A DNA stretch of 64,000 nt from Acidobacteriaceae bacterium KBS 83 (GTDB lineage Bacteria; Acidobacteriota; Terriglobia; Terriglobales; Acidobacteriaceae). The translations under genes were made by a program, and so were the position numbers. Location: positions 1-64,000 of the forward strand of contig KB906740.1 of assembly GCA_000381585.1 (NCBI GenBank), given 5' to 3'. Below are positions 25,453 through 34,761 of this stretch, one piece after another. The stretch's first letter is position 1. Each line of letters opens with the position of its first letter. Under the pieces are notes generated by a model, which was given only the letters and a program-made list of their open reading frames with translations, did no database searches and was not told the origin of the DNA.

Positions 25453-26277
25453 CTAGCTTTTGAGAAAAGCCAGAAGGTCGGCATTGATTGTCGTTGCTTC
25501 CGTCGTGGGCATGCCGTGCGGGTAGCCCTTGTAGGTTTTCAGGGTTCCGTTCTTCAGCAACTTCGCGGACAGCGGACCGGCGGCGGCATAGGGCACGATC
25601 TGGTCGTCTTCGCTATGCATGACGAGCACCGGGATCGTGATCTTCTTGAGATCTTCCGTGAAATCGGTTTGGGAAAAGGCCACGATGCCGTCGTAATGCG
25701 CTTTGGCGCCGCCCATCATGCCCTGACGCCACCAGTTCGCGATAACGGCTTCAGACGATTTCGCGCCCGGCCGGTTGTAGCCATAGAAAGGTCCGGTTGG
25801 CAGATCGCGATAGAACTGAGAACGACTGGCGGCGAGCTGGGCCTGCAGGTCGTCGAAAACTGACTTTGGAAGACCGAGCGGGTTGGACGCCGTCTTCAAC
25901 ATGAGCGGGGGCACTGCGGAGATGAGGGCAGCTTTGACGGCGCGGCTTTCGCCATGACGGGCGAGATAGTGCACCACCTCGCCACCACCGGTGGAATGGC
26001 CGACGTGAATCGCATTCTTCAGATCGAGGTGTTCGACAACCGCCGCCAGGTCGTCAGCATAGTGATCCATATCGTGGCCGTCGCCTGTCTGTGTGGAACG
26101 CCCGTGGCCGCGGCGATCGTGAGCGATCACGCGGTAGCCCTGCTCGAGGAAAAACAACAACTGCGCGTCCCAGTCGTCGGCCGAGAGCGGCCAGCCGTGG
26201 CTGAAGACGATGGGCTGACCTGTACCCCAGTCCTTGTAGTAGATCTCGAGGCCGTCTTTGGTCGTAACGGTGGGCAT
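25453..26277 (-). CDS. Non-haem chloroperoxidase / perhydrolase-type alpha/beta hydrolase
   Basis: A 274-residue cofactor-free alpha/beta hydrolase. [13 protein letters not shown] forms the oxyanion region, HDRRGHGRS the second conserved block, GHSTGG the nucleophilic Ser elbow, [10 protein letters not shown] the catalytic Asp and GYPHGM the catalytic His, matching bacterial non-haem haloperoxidases. These make peracids from organic acids and H2O2, or act as esterases. AGGAG precedes the ATG. It sits 109 bp downstream of a catalase-family gene on the same strand, which suggests a peroxide-related unit. Confidence 0.85.
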   Translation of the reverse strand: MPTVTTKDGLEIYYKDWGTGQPIVFSHGWPLSADDWDAQLLFFLEQGYRVIAHDRRGHGRSTQTGDGHDMDHYADDLAAVVEHLDLKNAIHVGHSTGGGEVVHYLARHGESRAVKAALISAVPPLMLKTASNPLGLPKSVFDDLQAQLAASRSQFYRDLPTGPFYGYNRPGAKSSEAVIANWWRQGMMGGAKAHYDGIVAFSQTDFTEDLKKITIPVLVMHSEDDQIVPYAAAGPLSAKLLKNGTLKTYKGYPHGMPTTEATTINADLLAFLKS

Positions 26278-26386
26278 ATGGATTCTCCTATCGGAAGGCG
26301 GGCGCCATTCCTGGTTTTCCAGCACACGAAAGTGAACCGAAGTGAAGCGCGGGAGCATGATGGTGGCCGCGCTCTTTCGGCTAGGG

Positions 26387-27328
26387 TTATGCGGAGCGTC
26401 GACGGCGTCCGCTCATCAGGTAGATGGCGGCGCGCAGCTCGAGCAGCGGGTCATCGGAGGGCTCGATGCCATCCAGGCGAGGAATGGGATCGAAGATGAT
26501 CTGCTTCTGCTGGGCGGCGTTGTCGGGCACGACGGAAGTAAGGGTGAGGGTGCCGAACTCCTCGAGTGGACGTGATTCCGGCCAGCGAACCGTGGCGTTG
26601 TCGACGATGTCGCCCTCTTCCGCAACCTGAACGATGATGCGGAAGATGACCGGACCGGCCGCGATGCGCCCGGGGAGTTCATCGAAGAGGTAATTCGGCG
26701 ACTTGGCTTTTGCGGTGGCTTCGTCGAGATGTTCGTTGCCGGCGTCAGGCAGGATTATGTAACGACCGTAGCGACTTGTTCCATGCTGATTGGTGAAGCG
26801 CATGGCGGTGACGCCGTAGTAGCTTTCGCGGGCGAAGCTGGAGGGCGCCGGCTTGGGTATCTGCACGAAGGCAAGCGCAGCAGGGTGCGAACCGAGGAAG
26901 GCTTCGAGCGGCGAGCCTTTGAGGCTGGCCGGGTCGCTGGCGGCGAGGGCGCGCAGGAATTCCAGGAATTCATCGCCGGTGTGCGTAGGGAAACCGTCTG
27001 TGGAGTGGCTGACGATGTCAGTGTGCACGTGCTCGGCGAGCTGGAAACGGATGGCCAGTCCGCGCGGGCTGGCGTTGGGGTCGGTGTCCGGGATGAGAGG
27101 AATGCCGCTGGTGTCGGAGAATCGGGCTACGACGGGTGTGGATGGGCGGGTGATGTGCTGGGCACGGGTGAGATTCGTGGCGGATGCATCCGGGGTGAAT
27201 GTGCCGCCGAGCAGGATGCCCTTGGCGTGTGCAGGGCGGAAGCCGGGATGGAGGCCGAAGATGGTGTCGAACTGCTTGAGGATGTTTTCGCTAAGGGCGA
27301 GGAGTTTCTCGTCGGTGGGCAGGGGCAT
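26387..27328 (-). CDS. Catalase-family (SrpA-type) haem peroxidase
   Basis: A 313-residue short catalase. It keeps the distal region ([14 protein letters not shown] followed by [10 protein letters not shown]), [20 protein letters not shown], and the [13 protein letters not shown] and [11 protein letters not shown] strands, and lacks the C-terminal parts of large catalases. Family members such as SrpA break down H2O2 or organic peroxides with haem. There is no signal peptide. AGGAG lies upstream of the ATG. Probable operon with the chloroperoxidase downstream. Confidence 0.85.
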   Translation of the reverse strand: MPLPTDEKLLALSENILKQFDTIFGLHPGFRPAHAKGILLGGTFTPDASATNLTRAQHITRPSTPVVARFSDTSGIPLIPDTDPNASPRGLAIRFQLAEHVHTDIVSHSTDGFPTHTGDEFLEFLRALAASDPASLKGSPLEAFLGSHPAALAFVQIPKPAPSSFARESYYGVTAMRFTNQHGTSRYGRYIILPDAGNEHLDEATAKAKSPNYLFDELPGRIAAGPVIFRIIVQVAEEGDIVDNATVRWPESRPLEEFGTLTLTSVVPDNAAQQKQIIFDPIPRLDGIEPSDDPLLELRAAIYLMSGRRRRSA

Positions 27329-27504
27329 CGGTCTTCTCCTGTAGCGGGTAACGGGATTGGATGGACAGGGGGAGGTTTACAGACTGCCGGGTCTGTTGAT
27401 GATACGGCGGAACGACTGCGACGGAAAACCACGGGGCGGTAAATCGGTGGCGAGGCGGGAAGGGACGGCTGGCGTTTTTCTGAGGGAGGATTTCGCGGGC
27501 GGCC

Positions 27505-28593
27505 CTAAACGGTGGCCATGTAGCTGCCGAGGATGCCGCGGAGGCGGACGGGGACCCAGCGGCCGCGGCGCTGCCAGCGGCGTGCGGCGCGCGCGGTGAC
27601 GAGCTTGGCAGGATGGAGAGCTGAGCGGCGGCTGTCAATGGAGATGGTGCGCATGAGCACCGGGTCGCAGAAGCGGCCAAGCGCTGCGGAGGTTCCGTTG
27701 ACGAAATGGATGGAGGCGATGCCCTGCGGGATGAGGTGCTCGATGAGGTAGCCGCGCAGGATGAGCGAGGGGCTGATGCCGGCGAGCGATTCGTCGTTGA
27801 ACTGCGAGAGCAGGTGGAGATGATTGCCGGCGCGCACGGCGGAGAGCACGGAGACGAGGCGGCCATCCGCTGAGGCGAGTCCGGCGAGGACGGGCGATCC
27901 GAACTGAGCGAAGAAGCGGCGGTCGCGCTGATCGCGTTCGCGTGTCTCGGTTGCATCCATGTGACGGGCGAGAGAGGCGACTGCGGACTCGTAGGTGTGA
28001 AGCGAGAGCTCGGGGACGAAGCGGAAGCCCTCCTCTTCTGCTTGGCGGCGGCCGTGGCGCAGGTTGCGGCGGGTATGCGGGCCGAGGGCGGTAAGGAAGT
28101 CTTCGTAGCTTGCGCCAAGGTGCAGCCAATCGCCCTCAGGACGGATCTCCGACTTGCACCAGACCTGTAGGCCAGGGCGCTGCAGTTGCAGGACGGGAAG
28201 GATCTCGTTGCCGGTGGAGCGCCACCAGAGGCGGAGTGCGTGGACGCCGTGGGCGAGGAGGTATTCGCAAGCGGTGGCGATGACTTCGGCTTCGCGCTCC
28301 GGCGCTGCCAGCACAAGCCCGCGGCCCATCCTGTCGCCGCCGAAGACCCATCCCGTAGGCCGGCCGGCGAAGAGAAGCTCTTCGGTGTAGACGACGCCGA
28401 CGAGCTTGCCTTGCTCGTAACAGACGACGACGCGCGGGCGGCGGGTATCGGAGACGCGAGGCAGGAAGTAGTCGGGCAGGGCGGTGGTGTCCTGCTGGTG
28501 GAGAGTGTCCGCGGCAAGGGTGCGGATCGCTGGCCCGAGTCGTTCGAGCTCGTCCTTCGATTCGATCAGGGCGGACTGGAGCGCGAATTCCAT
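27505..28593 (-). CDS. GNAT/FemAB-like acyltransferase domain protein
   Basis: A 362-residue protein with two degenerate acetyltransferase halves. The N-terminal half has VVVCYEQGKLVGVVYTEELL. The C-terminal half has YEDFLTALGPHTRRNLRH, RRFFAQFGSPVLAGLAS and SLILRGYLIEHLIPQGIASI, the pattern of BioF2/CelD-like (Acetyltransf_6) proteins. The acceptor is unknown; relatives are linked to exopolysaccharide or peptidoglycan modification. The first Met of the frame is 14 codons earlier; I prefer 28593. No clear ribosome site. Divergent from gatB. Confidence 0.62.
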   Translation of the reverse strand: MEFALQSALIESKDELERLGPAIRTLAADTLHQQDTTALPDYFLPRVSDTRRPRVVVCYEQGKLVGVVYTEELLFAGRPTGWVFGGDRMGRGLVLAAPEREAEVIATACEYLLAHGVHALRLWWRSTGNEILPVLQLQRPGLQVWCKSEIRPEGDWLHLGASYEDFLTALGPHTRRNLRHGRRQAEEEGFRFVPELSLHTYESAVASLARHMDATETRERDQRDRRFFAQFGSPVLAGLASADGRLVSVLSAVRAGNHLHLLSQFNDESLAGISPSLILRGYLIEHLIPQGIASIHFVNGTSAALGRFCDPVLMRTISIDSRRSALHPAKLVTARAARRWQRRGRWVPVRLRGILGSYMATV

Positions 28594-28804
28594 AAGTGTC
28601 GTTGTTACGGTTGCAGAAAGCGCCAAGGGTGGCAAGGATTTGACGAATATGACCCGTTACCGCCGCACGCAGGGTTGGGTACGAAGCGGTCGCAGGCCGG
28701 GGTGTTTTGGCTAGATCGGGGCCGTTTTGGGACTCGGACCAGCTCGGGCGTCAGGGCGATACACTCGTCTTTGAAGGGAATTTTGCAGGAGAGCCGTACC
28801 AGAT

Positions 28805-30289
28805 ATGACAGCAACATCTGTATCCACGTCCGCAACGACAGCAGCGCTGGCGAAGTACGAACCGGTGATCGGGCTGGAGGTGCATGTGCAGCTCCTGACC
28901 ACGACTAAGGCCTTCTGCGGGTGCCTGACGCGGTTCGGATCCGCGCCGAATACGCAGATTTGTCCGACATGCCTGGGGCTGCCGGGCGCACTGCCGGTGC
29001 TGAACAAGCGGGCGGTGGAGTTTGCCGTGCTGGCTTCGACGGCGCTGAACTGCGAGGTGCGGACCCGATCCGTCTTTGCGCGGAAGAACTACTTCTATCC
29101 CGACTCGCCGAAGGGTTATCAGATCTCGCAATATGACCAGCCCCTGGCGGAGCATGGCTGGATCGAGGTGCCGTCAGAAAACGGACCGAAGAAGATCGGC
29201 ATCACCCGGCTGCACATGGAAGAGGACGCCGGAAAGAGTCTGCATGAAGGCTTTCCGGATTCGGCCACAAAGAGTTATGTGGACCTGAATCGCTGCGGCA
29301 CGCCGCTGGTGGAGATTGTGAGCGAGCCGGATATCCGCACGCCGGATGAGGCGTATGAGTACCTGACGCGGCTCAAGGAGATCATGCTGTACACCGGTGT
29401 GAGCGACTGCAATATGGAGGAGGGTTCGCTGCGCTGCGATGCGAATGTGAGCGTGCGGCCGCGGGGGCAGGAGAAGTTCGGCACCAAGGCGGAAGTAAAG
29501 AACGTAAACAGCTTCCGCTTTATCCGTTCGGCGCTGGAGTACGAGATCGAGCGGCAGGTGGAGGTGCTGGAGTCGGGTGGGCGCGTGGTGCAGGAGACGC
29601 GCTCGTGGAATGCGGCGGAGGGAAGGACGTTCTCGATGCGCTCGAAGGAAGAGGCGCACGACTATCGGTATTTTCCCGAGCCGGACCTGCCGCCCCTGAT
29701 GGTGAGCGATGCGTGGAAGCGGGAGATCCTGACCGCGATGCCGGAGCTGCCTGAGGCGCGGCGGGCGCGCATGGTGAGGGAGTACGAGATCAGCGAACAG
29801 GATGCACAGTCGCTGACGGCGACCCGCGAGTTCGCAGATACGTTCGAGGCCGCGGCGAAGCGCGCGAAGAGTCCGCGGCGCGTGGCGAACCTGGTGCAGA
29901 GCGAGCTGATGGGCCGCCTGCGGGCGGCGGGGCTGGAGCTGGAACAGTCGCCGGTGACGATGGACGGGGTTGTACTGGCGGCCGATCTTGCCGAAGAGGG
30001 GAAGCTTTCGAGCAAGCAGTGGAAGCAGATCTTCGATGTGGCATTTGAGAAGGGCGAGGACTTCGGCGTGGTGTATGAGCGCGAGAAGCCGCAGCAGATT
30101 TCGGACACGGCGACGCTGGAAAAGATGATTGATGAAGTAATCGCGGCGAATCCGAAACAGGTGGAGCAGTACCGCGGCGGCAAGAAGACAGTAGCGGCGT
30201 TCTTCGTGGGACAGGTGATGCGCGCATCGAAGGGGCAGGCGAATCCGGCGTTGCTGAATGAACTGGTCGTGAAGAAGCTGGACGCATGA
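28805..30289 (+). CDS. gatB: Aspartyl/glutamyl-tRNA amidotransferase subunit B
   Basis: A 494-residue GatB. The kinase domain starts YEPVIGLEVHVQLLT and has two cysteine pairs (F-C-G-C and ICPTCLGLPG), ARKNYFYPDSPKGYQISQ and the LHMEEDAGKS motif. The C-terminal helical and YqeY-like tRNA-binding domains run to the end. With GatA and GatC it converts Glu-tRNA(Gln) and Asp-tRNA(Asn) to the amide forms. gatA and gatC are not in this window. CAGGAG lies upstream of the ATG. Its stop overlaps the next start (ATGA), so translation is coupled to the mutarotase. Confidence 0.96.
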   Translation: MTATSVSTSATTAALAKYEPVIGLEVHVQLLTTTKAFCGCLTRFGSAPNTQICPTCLGLPGALPVLNKRAVEFAVLASTALNCEVRTRSVFARKNYFYPDSPKGYQISQYDQPLAEHGWIEVPSENGPKKIGITRLHMEEDAGKSLHEGFPDSATKSYVDLNRCGTPLVEIVSEPDIRTPDEAYEYLTRLKEIMLYTGVSDCNMEEGSLRCDANVSVRPRGQEKFGTKAEVKNVNSFRFIRSALEYEIERQVEVLESGGRVVQETRSWNAAEGRTFSMRSKEEAHDYRYFPEPDLPPLMVSDAWKREILTAMPELPEARRARMVREYEISEQDAQSLTATREFADTFEAAAKRAKSPRRVANLVQSELMGRLRAAGLELEQSPVTMDGVVLAADLAEEGKLSSKQWKQIFDVAFEKGEDFGVVYEREKPQQISDTATLEKMIDEVIAANPKQVEQYRGGKKTVAAFFVGQVMRASKGQANPALLNELVVKKLDA

Positions 30290-31194
30290 GTGACGTAAAC
30301 GAGCTGAACGAGCGGTTCGGATTGGACGGCGCTGTTCGCTTCGAGGAAGGTCCAGGTGGGCTGACGCGGGCGAAGATCGCGATCGATGCGGCAACGGCGG
30401 AAATCTATCTGCAGGGCGCGCATGTGGCGCGGTGGCAGCCGGCGACCGCGGAGCATCCGGTAATTTTCCTGAGTGAGAAAAGCCACTTCACGGCGGGCAA
30501 GGCGATCCGCGGTGGAGTGCCGCTGGTCTTTCCGTGGTTTGCGGAACGCAAGGGCGGCCTGCCGGGAGGGATGCATGGATTTGCGCGCACGCTGCCGTGG
30601 GAGGTTGTCGCGGCCGAGCAGCGCGCAGATGGTGTAGCGCTCAGCTTCAAACTGCTGCCGAATCAGACGACGCGCGATGTGGGCTTCGATCACTTTGTGC
30701 TGATGTACGAAGTTGTGGTGGGCGCGACGCTGACCCTGAAGCTCAAGGTGGAGAATGTCGGCGACAGCCCGCTGACGTTTGAAGAGGCGCTGCATGCGTA
30801 CTATTCGGTCAGCGATGTGCGGCAGATCGAGGTGAGCGGCCTCGACGACACGGATTATCTGGATCGCGCGGACAACGCAAAGCCGAAGCATCAGGGGCCG
30901 GGGGCGATCCGCTTCGCGGGTGAGACAGACCAGCTTCATCTGAATACGCGGGCAACGGTTACGATCTCCGATCCGGAATGGCAGCGGCGGATTGTGATTG
31001 AGAAGCACGGTTCAAACAGCACGGTAGTGTGGAATCCGTGGCAGGCGAAGGCGAGCGCGCTGGCAGATCTGGGTGCGGATGCGTGGCCGCATTTTGTTTG
31101 TGTCGAACCAGCGAACGCAGCGGAGAATGCGGTGACGGCGGCGCCTGGTACTGTGCAAACGATGGGGATTACGGTGCGGGTGGAAGGAGCCTGA
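30286..31194 (+). CDS. D-hexose-6-phosphate mutarotase (aldose 1-epimerase fold)
   Basis: A 302-residue YeaD-type epimerase. It shows AEIYLQGAHVARWQP, the RGGVPLVFPWF substrate loop, GMHGFARTLPWEV with the catalytic His, EEALHAYYSVSD with the second His and VVWNPW, then FVCVEPAN with the catalytic Glu. It interconverts anomers of glucose-6-phosphate. It starts inside the gatB stop codon (ATGA), so it is translationally coupled. A small SnoaL gene follows 3 bp later. Confidence 0.9.
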   Translation: MSDVNELNERFGLDGAVRFEEGPGGLTRAKIAIDAATAEIYLQGAHVARWQPATAEHPVIFLSEKSHFTAGKAIRGGVPLVFPWFAERKGGLPGGMHGFARTLPWEVVAAEQRADGVALSFKLLPNQTTRDVGFDHFVLMYEVVVGATLTLKLKVENVGDSPLTFEEALHAYYSVSDVRQIEVSGLDDTDYLDRADNAKPKHQGPGAIRFAGETDQLHLNTRATVTISDPEWQRRIVIEKHGSNSTVVWNPWQAKASALADLGADAWPHFVCVEPANAAENAVTAAPGTVQTMGITVRVEGA

Positions 31195-31197
31195 TCG

Positions 31198-31619
31198 ATG
31201 GCGACGGCCGAGAACAAGAAGGTGCTCGAAGCATTTGTCGAAGATGTGATCAACCAGGGGCGGCTGGTCCGCGCTGATGATCTGGTTGCGCTCGACTTTG
31301 TCGAGCTGGACCCGCTGCCGGGGCAGCAACAGGCCGAGAGGGTCTGAAGGATGTGATCGGCGGGCTGCGCGCGGCGTTTCCGGATCTCCATTGGGTGGTG
31401 GATGAAGTGGTGGCGGAGGGCGACAAAGTGGTGAGCCGCTTTACGTGGACGGGCACGCATCGCGCGACGTTCCTGGAAATTCCGTCGACCGGCAGAAAAG
31501 TTACGGTGAAGGGCGTCGTGATCGACCGCCTGGCGGATGGCAAGATGGCGGACAGCCGCATCCTGATGGACACGCTAGGCATGATGCAGCAGTTGGGTGT
31601 GGTGCCGCGGGGATGGTGA
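31198..31619 (+). pseudogene. SnoaL-like ester cyclase, frameshifted
   Basis: Begins ATG at 31198 with AAGGAG 8 nt upstream, 3 bp after the mutarotase. The first frame (TAENKKVLEAFVEDVINQG through ELDPLPGQQQ) ends in a stop at 31345-31347. The second frame continues the same fold (GLKDVIGGLRAAFPDLHW, DEVVAEGDKVVSRFTWTG, LGMMQQLGVV). Adding one G at the GG of 31332-31333 restores one open frame of about 141 codons. The intact product would be an NTF2-like SnoaL protein similar to the C-terminal half of the convergent gene at 31706-32506. The break is either a recent mutation or a sequence error. Confidence 0.75.
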
Positions 31620-31705
31620 TCCGCAGCGATTCGGATCAGCGGCTGATTTTTAGAGCGGGGCCAGGGCTCTCGCTCTGACCCCACTGCTACTCCGCATTCA
31701 GGTAT

Positions 31706-32506
31706 TTATGAGGGGCTTACGTGTTGTTCCGCTCCCGGCGTGGCAGTCACGCCAAGTTGCTCCATCAGAGTCATGACATTCCAGTCAGCCCAGAGTTCGA
31801 CGATCTTGCCGCCCTCCATGCGGTAAATGGAGGTGCCGGACACGTTGCATGGGCGGTTGGTCGGCGGCATCCCGAGGAATGGCCCTGTGTGGGTACCACG
31901 CGCCGTCCAGTGCACCACTACCTCGTTCCGCTCGCCGATCACGTCCTCGGTGGTAAAGCGGAGGTCGGGGAAACCACTACGGCAGGAAGCAATATGCTGC
32001 GGGAGGTTCTCTACTCCTGGGAAAACGGGATCGTGATAGCGGCAGTTGTCCGCAATCAAATCGCGCATCGCGTCCGGGTCCCCTTTGTTCCAGCATTCCT
32101 CCATGAACCTCTGTGCGATCTCCTTGTTTTCCGTTGTGGACGGCATCTCTCCACCGCCGGCTGGCGTGGCGGAAGAAGCTGACCCCGCGTGGCCCGATCC
32201 GGCTCCGGCGTGCTGCATCGTTGAGCTGATGACATTGAGGTTCTGCACCCTGGGAGTGCCGTCCAGCATGTCACTCACCGCCTGCAGCACCTTGGGATAA
32301 CCGGAAGCGTTGTACGCGTCCGCCTGCTCTTTGGTATCCCACAGACTGATTGCAATCAGCTCCATTTCACCCGGCGAGGCGAAGGTGATCTCTTCTCGAA
32401 ACCCGGGCTGCTTTCGCAGAATGGAAAGGACTTCCTCATCGAAGGTACGGGTGAATTCATTGAGCTTGCCTGGCTTGAGGCGTATTGAAACATTGCGAGC
32501 GAACAT
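31706..32506 (-). CDS. ABM monooxygenase-like / SnoaL-like fusion protein
   Basis: A 266-residue two-domain protein. Residues 1-95 are an antibiotic-biosynthesis-monooxygenase (ABM) ferredoxin-like domain (ARNVSIRLKPGKLNEF, LRKQPGFREEITF, AISLWDTKEQADAY). A Gly/Ser/Ala linker (96-120) leads to a SnoaL-like domain (125-266; IAQRFMEECWNKGDPDAM, GFPDLRFTTEDVIGERNEV, MTLMEQLGV). GGAGG precedes the ATG. Both domains bind or turn over small organics; the substrate is unknown. It converges on a frameshifted stand-alone SnoaL gene of the same subfamily. Confidence 0.78.
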   Translation of the reverse strand: MFARNVSIRLKPGKLNEFTRTFDEEVLSILRKQPGFREEITFASPGEMELIAISLWDTKEQADAYNASGYPKVLQAVSDMLDGTPRVQNLNVISSTMQHAGAGSGHAGSASSATPAGGGEMPSTTENKEIAQRFMEECWNKGDPDAMRDLIADNCRYHDPVFPGVENLPQHIASCRSGFPDLRFTTEDVIGERNEVVVHWTARGTHTGPFLGMPPTNRPCNVSGTSIYRMEGGKIVELWADWNVMTLMEQLGVTATPGAEQHVSPS

Positions 32507-32910
32507 GAATTACCTCCAATCGAATGACTGGGCGCTCCAATGATGGAGTGAAAGTGAATTGGGACGTCCAGGTGCGCTGGCCTATCTGAGGTGGACGAGC
32601 TGGGTAGAGTGGGAGCGCGAAGTCATTCGGCTGGACAGTAGTCCTCGGGCAAAGAATTTGTCAATCGGCGCTCTCACGGTCGCATTCGGTGATGAAAGAA
32701 CGGCGCTTAGGGGCGGGTCCTGTCGTGGCAGCACGTATAGGGAATTGATCTTCTCCTGCTCACCACGTGTTTGGTAAAGTGGGAGCCGCAAACCAGGTTG
32801 CTTCCCGTCCGCGGAAAGGGACTATCCCACCTGAACCAGTCTCTGAGCACCGAGCATTTGACCTCTCTTCTGCCCGTCGTAGCGGACCCCGGGCCATAGA
32901 AGGAGGAGTA
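32507..32910. other. Gene-free stretch, divergent promoter region
   Basis: About 400 bp between the divergent ABM-SnoaL and ankyrin genes. I see no convincing gene, hairpin or repeat in it; it presumably holds both promoters. Confidence 0.4.
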
Positions 32911-34389
32911 ATGTCTCGTGAGCTGCCTCAAAAGCCAAGGCTCGAATTCCTGAAGAAACAAGCCAAAGAACTGCTGCGGAGCACCAAGCAGAGTACCGGG
33001 CAGGGCAAACTGGCGGACGCGCAACACGCGCTCGCCAACGAATACGGCTTTTCTACCTGGGCAAATCTGAAGTCATACGTGGAGGCGCTGGGGCTCACTC
33101 CGGCCGAGGCCCTGAAGGCGGCGGTGTGCGACAGTGACGCGCCGCGGGTAAAAGAGCTGCTCAAGAAACACCCGGAGCTGCGAGCGAAGATCGATGATCC
33201 GCTGCCCGATGACGGCTTCGGCCTGCACGCGATGTTTGCCGCGGTACAGCGGAGCGATCGGGCGACGATCGATGTGCTGCTGGAGGCGGGAGCGGACATA
33301 CGCAAGCGCACCGAGTGGTGGGCGGGCGGATTCGGCGTGCTGGACGATTGCGATCCGAGCCTGGTGGATTTTCTGGTCGAACGCGGAGCGGAGGTGGATG
33401 CGCACTCTGCTGCGCGGCTGGGAATGATGCCGAAGCTGCTTGAGCTGGTGGCCGTGGATCCGGGCGTGGTGCACGCGAGAGGTGGAGACGGACAAACGCC
33501 GTTGCACTTCGCCTCGACGGTGGAGGTTGCGGAGTTTCTGCTGGAGAATGGCGCCGAGCTAGACGTGCGGGATGTGGATCATGAATCGACGCCGGCGCAA
33601 TACATGCTGCGCGTGGATCAGGTGCGGCATTATCCGAAAGACCGGCAGGACGTGGCGCGCTACCTGGTATCGCGCGGCTGCCATACGGACATCCTGATGG
33701 CGTCGGCGCTCGGCGATATGGAACTAGTGCGGCGGCATCTGGACAACGATCCGGACTCGATCCGGACGAGCGTGTCGGAGCAGTGGTTTCCGAAGCAGAA
33801 TCCGCGTTCAGGCGGCACGATCTACATCTGGATGCTGGGCGCGCACCGCACCGCGCATGCCGTGGCGCGCGATTTTGGTCATGAAGATGTATTTCGGCTG
33901 CTCATGGAGTGGACGCCTGAAGAGCTGAAGCTGGCTCTGGCATGCGAGCTGGGCGACGAAGCGGCGTTTCGCAATTTTCTGTCGAAGCGGCCAGATGCGG
34001 CACAGACGCTGTCTGACGAAGAGCGGCAAAAGCTGCCGAACGCTGCGCAGACGAACAACGCGGAAGCGGTGCGGCTGATGCTCGAGGCGGGCTGGCCGGT
34101 GGATACGCCGGGAGAGGCGGGCGCGACGGCGCTGCACTGGGCGGGGTTCCATGGCAATGCGGAGATGACGCGCACGATTTTGAGGTTTCATCCGTCGCTG
34201 GAATTGAAATCGCGGGAGTATGCGGGGACTGCGCTCTCCTGGGCCGTGTATGGGTCGGGGAACGGCTGGCATCGAGCGACGGGGGATTACGTCGGCGCGA
34301 TCCGCGCGATGCTTGAGGCCGGGGCGACTCTGCCGCCACACGCAGAGGAACTGGAGCCGAGCGAAGCGGTACTGGAGATGCTGCCATGA
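32911..34389 (+). CDS. Ankyrin-repeat protein
   Basis: A 492-residue cytoplasmic protein. Its N-terminal segment, LEFLKKQAKELLRSTKQ and ALANEYGFSTWANLKSYVEAL (1-55), is a helical module often placed before bacterial ankyrin arrays. The rest is degenerate ankyrin repeats (DGFGLHAMFAAVQRSDRATI, DGQTPLHFASTVEVAEFLLENG, GATALHWAGFHGNAEMTRTI). It has no signal peptide. GGAGGAG precedes the ATG at 32911. Such proteins bind other proteins; the partner is unknown. Its stop overlaps the start of the next gene (ATGA). Confidence 0.85.
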   Translation: MSRELPQKPRLEFLKKQAKELLRSTKQSTGQGKLADAQHALANEYGFSTWANLKSYVEALGLTPAEALKAAVCDSDAPRVKELLKKHPELRAKIDDPLPDDGFGLHAMFAAVQRSDRATIDVLLEAGADIRKRTEWWAGGFGVLDDCDPSLVDFLVERGAEVDAHSAARLGMMPKLLELVAVDPGVVHARGGDGQTPLHFASTVEVAEFLLENGAELDVRDVDHESTPAQYMLRVDQVRHYPKDRQDVARYLVSRGCHTDILMASALGDMELVRRHLDNDPDSIRTSVSEQWFPKQNPRSGGTIYIWMLGAHRTAHAVARDFGHEDVFRLLMEWTPEELKLALACELGDEAAFRNFLSKRPDAAQTLSDEERQKLPNAAQTNNAEAVRLMLEAGWPVDTPGEAGATALHWAGFHGNAEMTRTILRFHPSLELKSREYAGTALSWAVYGSGNGWHRATGDYVGAIRAMLEAGATLPPHAEELEPSEAVLEMLP

Positions 34390-34739
34390 GTTCCAGCAAG
34401 CGTCCCATCTCCGTAACGATCCTCGCGTGCCTCTATCTGGCGGTTGGCGCAGGCGGTTTCGTTGTCCACTTCCGAGAGCTGCTGGCCCATCATCCGGATG
34501 CTGTCGGGATTGAGGTCACTGAATTCGTCGCGATTCTGTGTGGAGTATTTCTGCTGCTCGGCCACAACTGGGCGCGTTGGCTAGCGGTTGCCTGGATCGC
34601 GTTCCACGTCGTCCTGAGTGCTTTTCACTCGCTATCTGAATTCGCCCTCCACGCCTTGTTCTGTGCAGCGATTGCGTGGATTCTTTTTCGTCCGGAGGAG
34701 TCGCGGTATTTTCGCGCGGCGCGAAGCGAACCGACATAG
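34386..34739 (+). CDS. Small integral membrane protein, function unknown
   Basis: A 117-residue protein with four likely membrane segments (VTILACLYLAVGAGGFVVHF, VTEFVAILCGVFLLLG, WARWLAVAWIAFHVVLSAF, LHALFCAAIAWILF) and a charged C-terminus. It starts inside the ankyrin gene stop codon (ATGA), so the two are translationally coupled and may work together at the membrane. No known family was recognised. Confidence 0.72.
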   Translation: MSSSKRPISVTILACLYLAVGAGGFVVHFRELLAHHPDAVGIEVTEFVAILCGVFLLLGHNWARWLAVAWIAFHVVLSAFHSLSEFALHALFCAAIAWILFRPEESRYFRAARSEPT

Positions 34740-34761
34740 CTGCTGCTCCGTGCAGTGGAGC

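Noticed and set aside
27291-28517. 408-codon minus-strand frame overlapping the acetyltransferase and catalase starts
   Set aside because: Low-complexity Ser/Pro/Ala/Arg composition with no domain; the overlapping frame at 27505-28593 has clear acyltransferase-like features.
29174-31008. Long minus-strand frames opposite gatB and the mutarotase
   Set aside because: Antisense to two highly conserved enzymes and of biased composition.
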